Shown here one piece after another: positions 5,313 to 6,721 of a DNA stretch of 6,721 nt (position 1 is the first letter of the stretch; each line of letters begins with the position of its first letter). Below the pieces are notes generated by a model that was not told the origin of the DNA, made no database searches, and saw only the letters and a program-made list of their open reading frames with translations. The stretch is from NCBI GenBank assembly GCA_030591745.1, contig JAUVAM010000219.1, forward strand, positions 1 to 6,721. Direction: 5' to 3'. This DNA is from Deltaproteobacteria bacterium (GTDB taxonomy: Bacteria > Myxococcota > B64-G9). The position numbers and the translations under genes are program-made.

Positions 5313-6721
5313 TCAGCGCACGAAGAAGCGAAAGGTACCCAGGAAAGCATGCTGGGGCAACAGAGCGGCATCGAGGTAGGTGGTGATGCCGCCGCCTGCG
5401 TCGTACATGACCTCGTGGCTGGTCGTGAAGCCGTCCAAATAATTGGAACGAAGTGCACACCCCGGGTTGTTGGCATCCCGATAGCTCATGACCGAAACAA
5501 CTACGTCGCAGGCGTAGCAAGGCGTCGTGGACACCACCACCGCGTACCCGTTACCCCAAGTACCGCCCCAGCCGTGAACCGAGGTATCGTAGCCAGTGAT
5601 GGTCAGCCGATAGCCGCTGTTCATATCCACGAAGTTGGGATGCTGAGTGCTGTAGTCATACTGACCCGTTATGCCCCCAGTGGAGGTCAGATTGCTGTAG
5701 GTCCAATCGCCGGGCCGGGTGCCCCAGTCCGCGAACACCGGGCTGCCGTTGTTCAGGCTGAGCATAACCTCCTCACCGGTCCAAGCGGCCATGGTCCAGT
5801 CGACGCAATCGTGAAACCAGGTAATGTCGGTGCAGGCCATATCCTCGGCGGCCGTGTTGACCACCTCCGCGCAGGAGGTCCAGCCGCCGCCGTCGGTGGT
5901 CATGTCGCAGTACACATCGAAGGGCGGGCTTCCGCCGTCGCCGTCCGGATCGATCTCGTAGACACCATCGAGGGCCGTCGGAAAAGTAGTCTTGATGTCC
6001 AGACAGCTAATAGCAGTATACAATAACGACATGCAGGTTCCGCTGAAACAACCTTCCATGAAATCACATTCGAAAGCGCCCGAGCCATCCTCGCAGCCGC
6101 CACAGTTGTAAGGGTCGTAGTCCGTATCGCTGCAAATACCATTGCAGTCCATCAACCCATCCTGGCAAGCAAGCGCGCAGACACCAGCACCATCACAGAT
6201 AAAGCCATCAAGACAAGCCGTACCGCAGAAGCCGCCGGCCGAGCAGTATCGGTTGTCGGTAAGCAAATTGACACATTCGTCGCCACAGACAGTCAACCCG
6301 TCCTGACATGACAACACACAGGCACCAGCACCATCACAAACAAAGCCTTCAAGGCAGGCCGTACCACAGGAGCCGTCGGCCGAGCAGTAACGATTGTCGG
6401 TCAGCAAGTTCACACATTCGTCGCCGCAGACAGTCAGCCCGTCCTGGCAAGCAAGCGCACAGGCGCCAGCACCATCACAGACAAACCCCTCAAGGCAAGC
6501 CGTGCCGCAGGAACCATTGGCCGAACAGAAGCGGTTGTCAGTGAGCAGGTTGACACATTCGTCGTCGCAAACAGTCAACCCGTCCTGGCAGGAAAGCGCG
6601 CAGGCGCCAGCACCATCACAGACAAAACCTTCAAGGCAGGCCGTGCCGCAGGAACCATTGGCCGAACAGAAGCGGTTGTCAGTGAGCAGGTTGACACATT
6701 CGTCGTCGCAAACAGTCAACC
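5313..6721 (-). CDS. 3' part of a secreted protein: 8-Cys tandem repeats plus C-terminal GGGWT fibrinogen-like domain (5' end outside the window)
   Basis: The frame is open to the right edge; 468 complete codons are visible (numbered from the TTG at 6719, an internal Leu codon), so the N-terminus and any signal peptide are not seen. Residues 1-184 are four 47-aa repeats (the first cut by the edge) with Cys at repeat positions 1, 8, 12, 22, 28, 32, 38 and 44, resembling Stig1-like / myxobacterial Cys-rich repeats. Residues 185-231 are a diverged fifth copy that keeps eight Cys. From residue 238 comes a bacterial fibrinogen-like domain: 'S-C-L-D-I', '[10 protein letters not shown]', '[16 protein letters not shown]' (to 281), then ~187 residues ending F-F-V-R. 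The second half lacks the vertebrate 'A-N-L-N-G' signature, so only the N-terminal subdomain clearly matches; an intelectin-like arrangement is an alternative. Family members are extracellular binding or lectin-like modules; the ligand here is unknown. Confidence 0.93.
   Translation of the reverse strand, partial: LTVCDDECVNLLTDNRFCSANGSCGTACLEGFVCDGAGACALSCQDGLTVCDDECVNLLTDNRFCSANGSCGTACLEGFVCDGAGACALACQDGLTVCGDECVNLLTDNRYCSADGSCGTACLEGFVCDGAGACVLSCQDGLTVCGDECVNLLTDNRYCSAGGFCGTACLDGFICDGAGVCALACQDGLMDCNGICSDTDYDPYNCGGCEDGSGAFECDFMEGCFSGTCMSLLYTAISCLDIKTTFPTALDGVYEIDPDGDGGSPPFDVYCDMTTDGGGWTSCAEVVNTAAEDMACTDITWFHDCVDWTMAAWTGEEVMLSLNNGSPVFADWGTRPGDWTYSNLTSTGGITGQYDYSTQHPNFVDMNSGYRLTITGYDTSVHGWGGTWGNGYAVVVSTTPCYACDVVVSVMSYRDANNPGCALRSNYLDGFTTSHEVMYDAGGGITTYLDAALLPQHAFLGTFRFFVR
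6027..6167 (-). repeat. Diverged fifth 8-Cys repeat preceding the fibrinogen-like domain
   Basis: It encodes 47 residues starting C-Q-D-G-L-M-D-C and ending G-T-C-M-S. It has the same length and Cys count as the upstream repeats, but Cys spacing 1, 8, 12, 22, 25, 34, 40, 45, with a 'N-C-G-G-C' core typical of Stig1-like repeats. It probably acts as a fixed capping unit between the homogeneous array and the C-terminal domain. Confidence 0.7.
6168..6721 (-). repeat. In-frame tandem array of 141-bp units (47 aa, 8 Cys each), running off the window edge
   Basis: Units lie at 6168-6308, 6309-6449, 6450-6590 and 6591-6721 (the last incomplete). The protein pattern is [20 protein letters not shown][FY]-C-S-A, then C-G-T-A-C-L-[ED]-G-F-[VI]-C-D-G-A-G-x-C. 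The two rightmost units differ at only 6 of the 131 comparable bases, and their last 82 bases (6499-6580 against 6640-6721) are identical. The two left units differ more (e.g. C-G-D-E-C and N-R-Y-C). The array expands by recent duplication on its N-terminal side. Confidence 0.93.

Noticed and set aside
3112..5379. 755-codon open frame on the + strand
   Set aside because: It is a mirror of the 695-aa lipoprotein gene in the antisense phase lacking stops because TTA/CTA/TCA are avoided. It is rich in His, Gly, Arg and Ile, has no domain pattern, and covers a promoter gap. The minus strand has a signal peptide, lipobox, RBS and repeats.
5349..6026. 225-codon open frame on the + strand
   Set aside because: Antisense shadow of the fibrinogen-like domain, whose YCDM...GGGWT motif is unambiguous on the minus strand.
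6168..6721. CRISPR-like or mobile repeat array
   Set aside because: The 141-bp units are contiguous without spacers, stay in frame and encode a regular 8-Cys protein repeat, so they are coding tandem repeats.

Overview
The window is GC-rich and densely coded, with long open frames, GTG as well as ATG starts and almost no TTA, CTA or TCA codons. Most of the coding is for exported proteins: predicted lipoproteins, Cys-rich arrays, beta-propeller repeats and a fibrinogen-like 'YCDM...GGGWT' domain. This suite is typical of Myxococcota/Bradymonadota-type (former deltaproteobacterial) genomes. That placement is inferred from protein style only; no rRNA or taxonomic marker is present.

Layout. At the left edge (1-221, + strand) is the 3' end of a gene whose product ends in a small CarD/UvrD-tail-like (Tudor/SH3-like) module. 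It converges on, and overlaps tail-to-tail by 46 bp, the last of four minus-strand genes. Read in their direction of transcription (right to left), these are: (a) 6721-5313, the 3' part of a secreted protein with at least four 47-residue, 8-Cys tandem repeats, one diverged fifth repeat and a C-terminal GGGWT fibrinogen-like domain; (b) 5223-3136, a 695-aa lipoprotein with a 43-Cys stalk and a seven-blade propeller-like region; (c) 3048-1729, a shorter 439-aa paralogue of (b) with a minimal Cys-rich linker; (d) 1732-176, a 518-aa Leu-rich lipoprotein joined to (c) by an ATGA stop/start overlap.

The two gaps of more than 80 bp in the minus-strand series (3049-3135 and 5224-5312) each hold a sigma70-like -10 element 32-33 bp upstream of the start codon and a strong AAGGAG ribosome binding site. 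Genes (b) and (c)+(d) are therefore probably separate transcription units with the same leader layout. A small hairpin follows the stop of (a).

No RNA genes, mobile elements, CRISPR arrays, origins or enzymes with recognisable catalytic motifs were seen. The best functional reading is a locus for envelope-anchored and secreted adhesive or binding proteins: Cys-rich stalks that present propeller or fibrinogen-like binding heads. (c) and (d) are the pair most likely to act together. The precise ligand or process cannot be read from the sequence, and I do not see a defence, biosynthetic or secretion system here.
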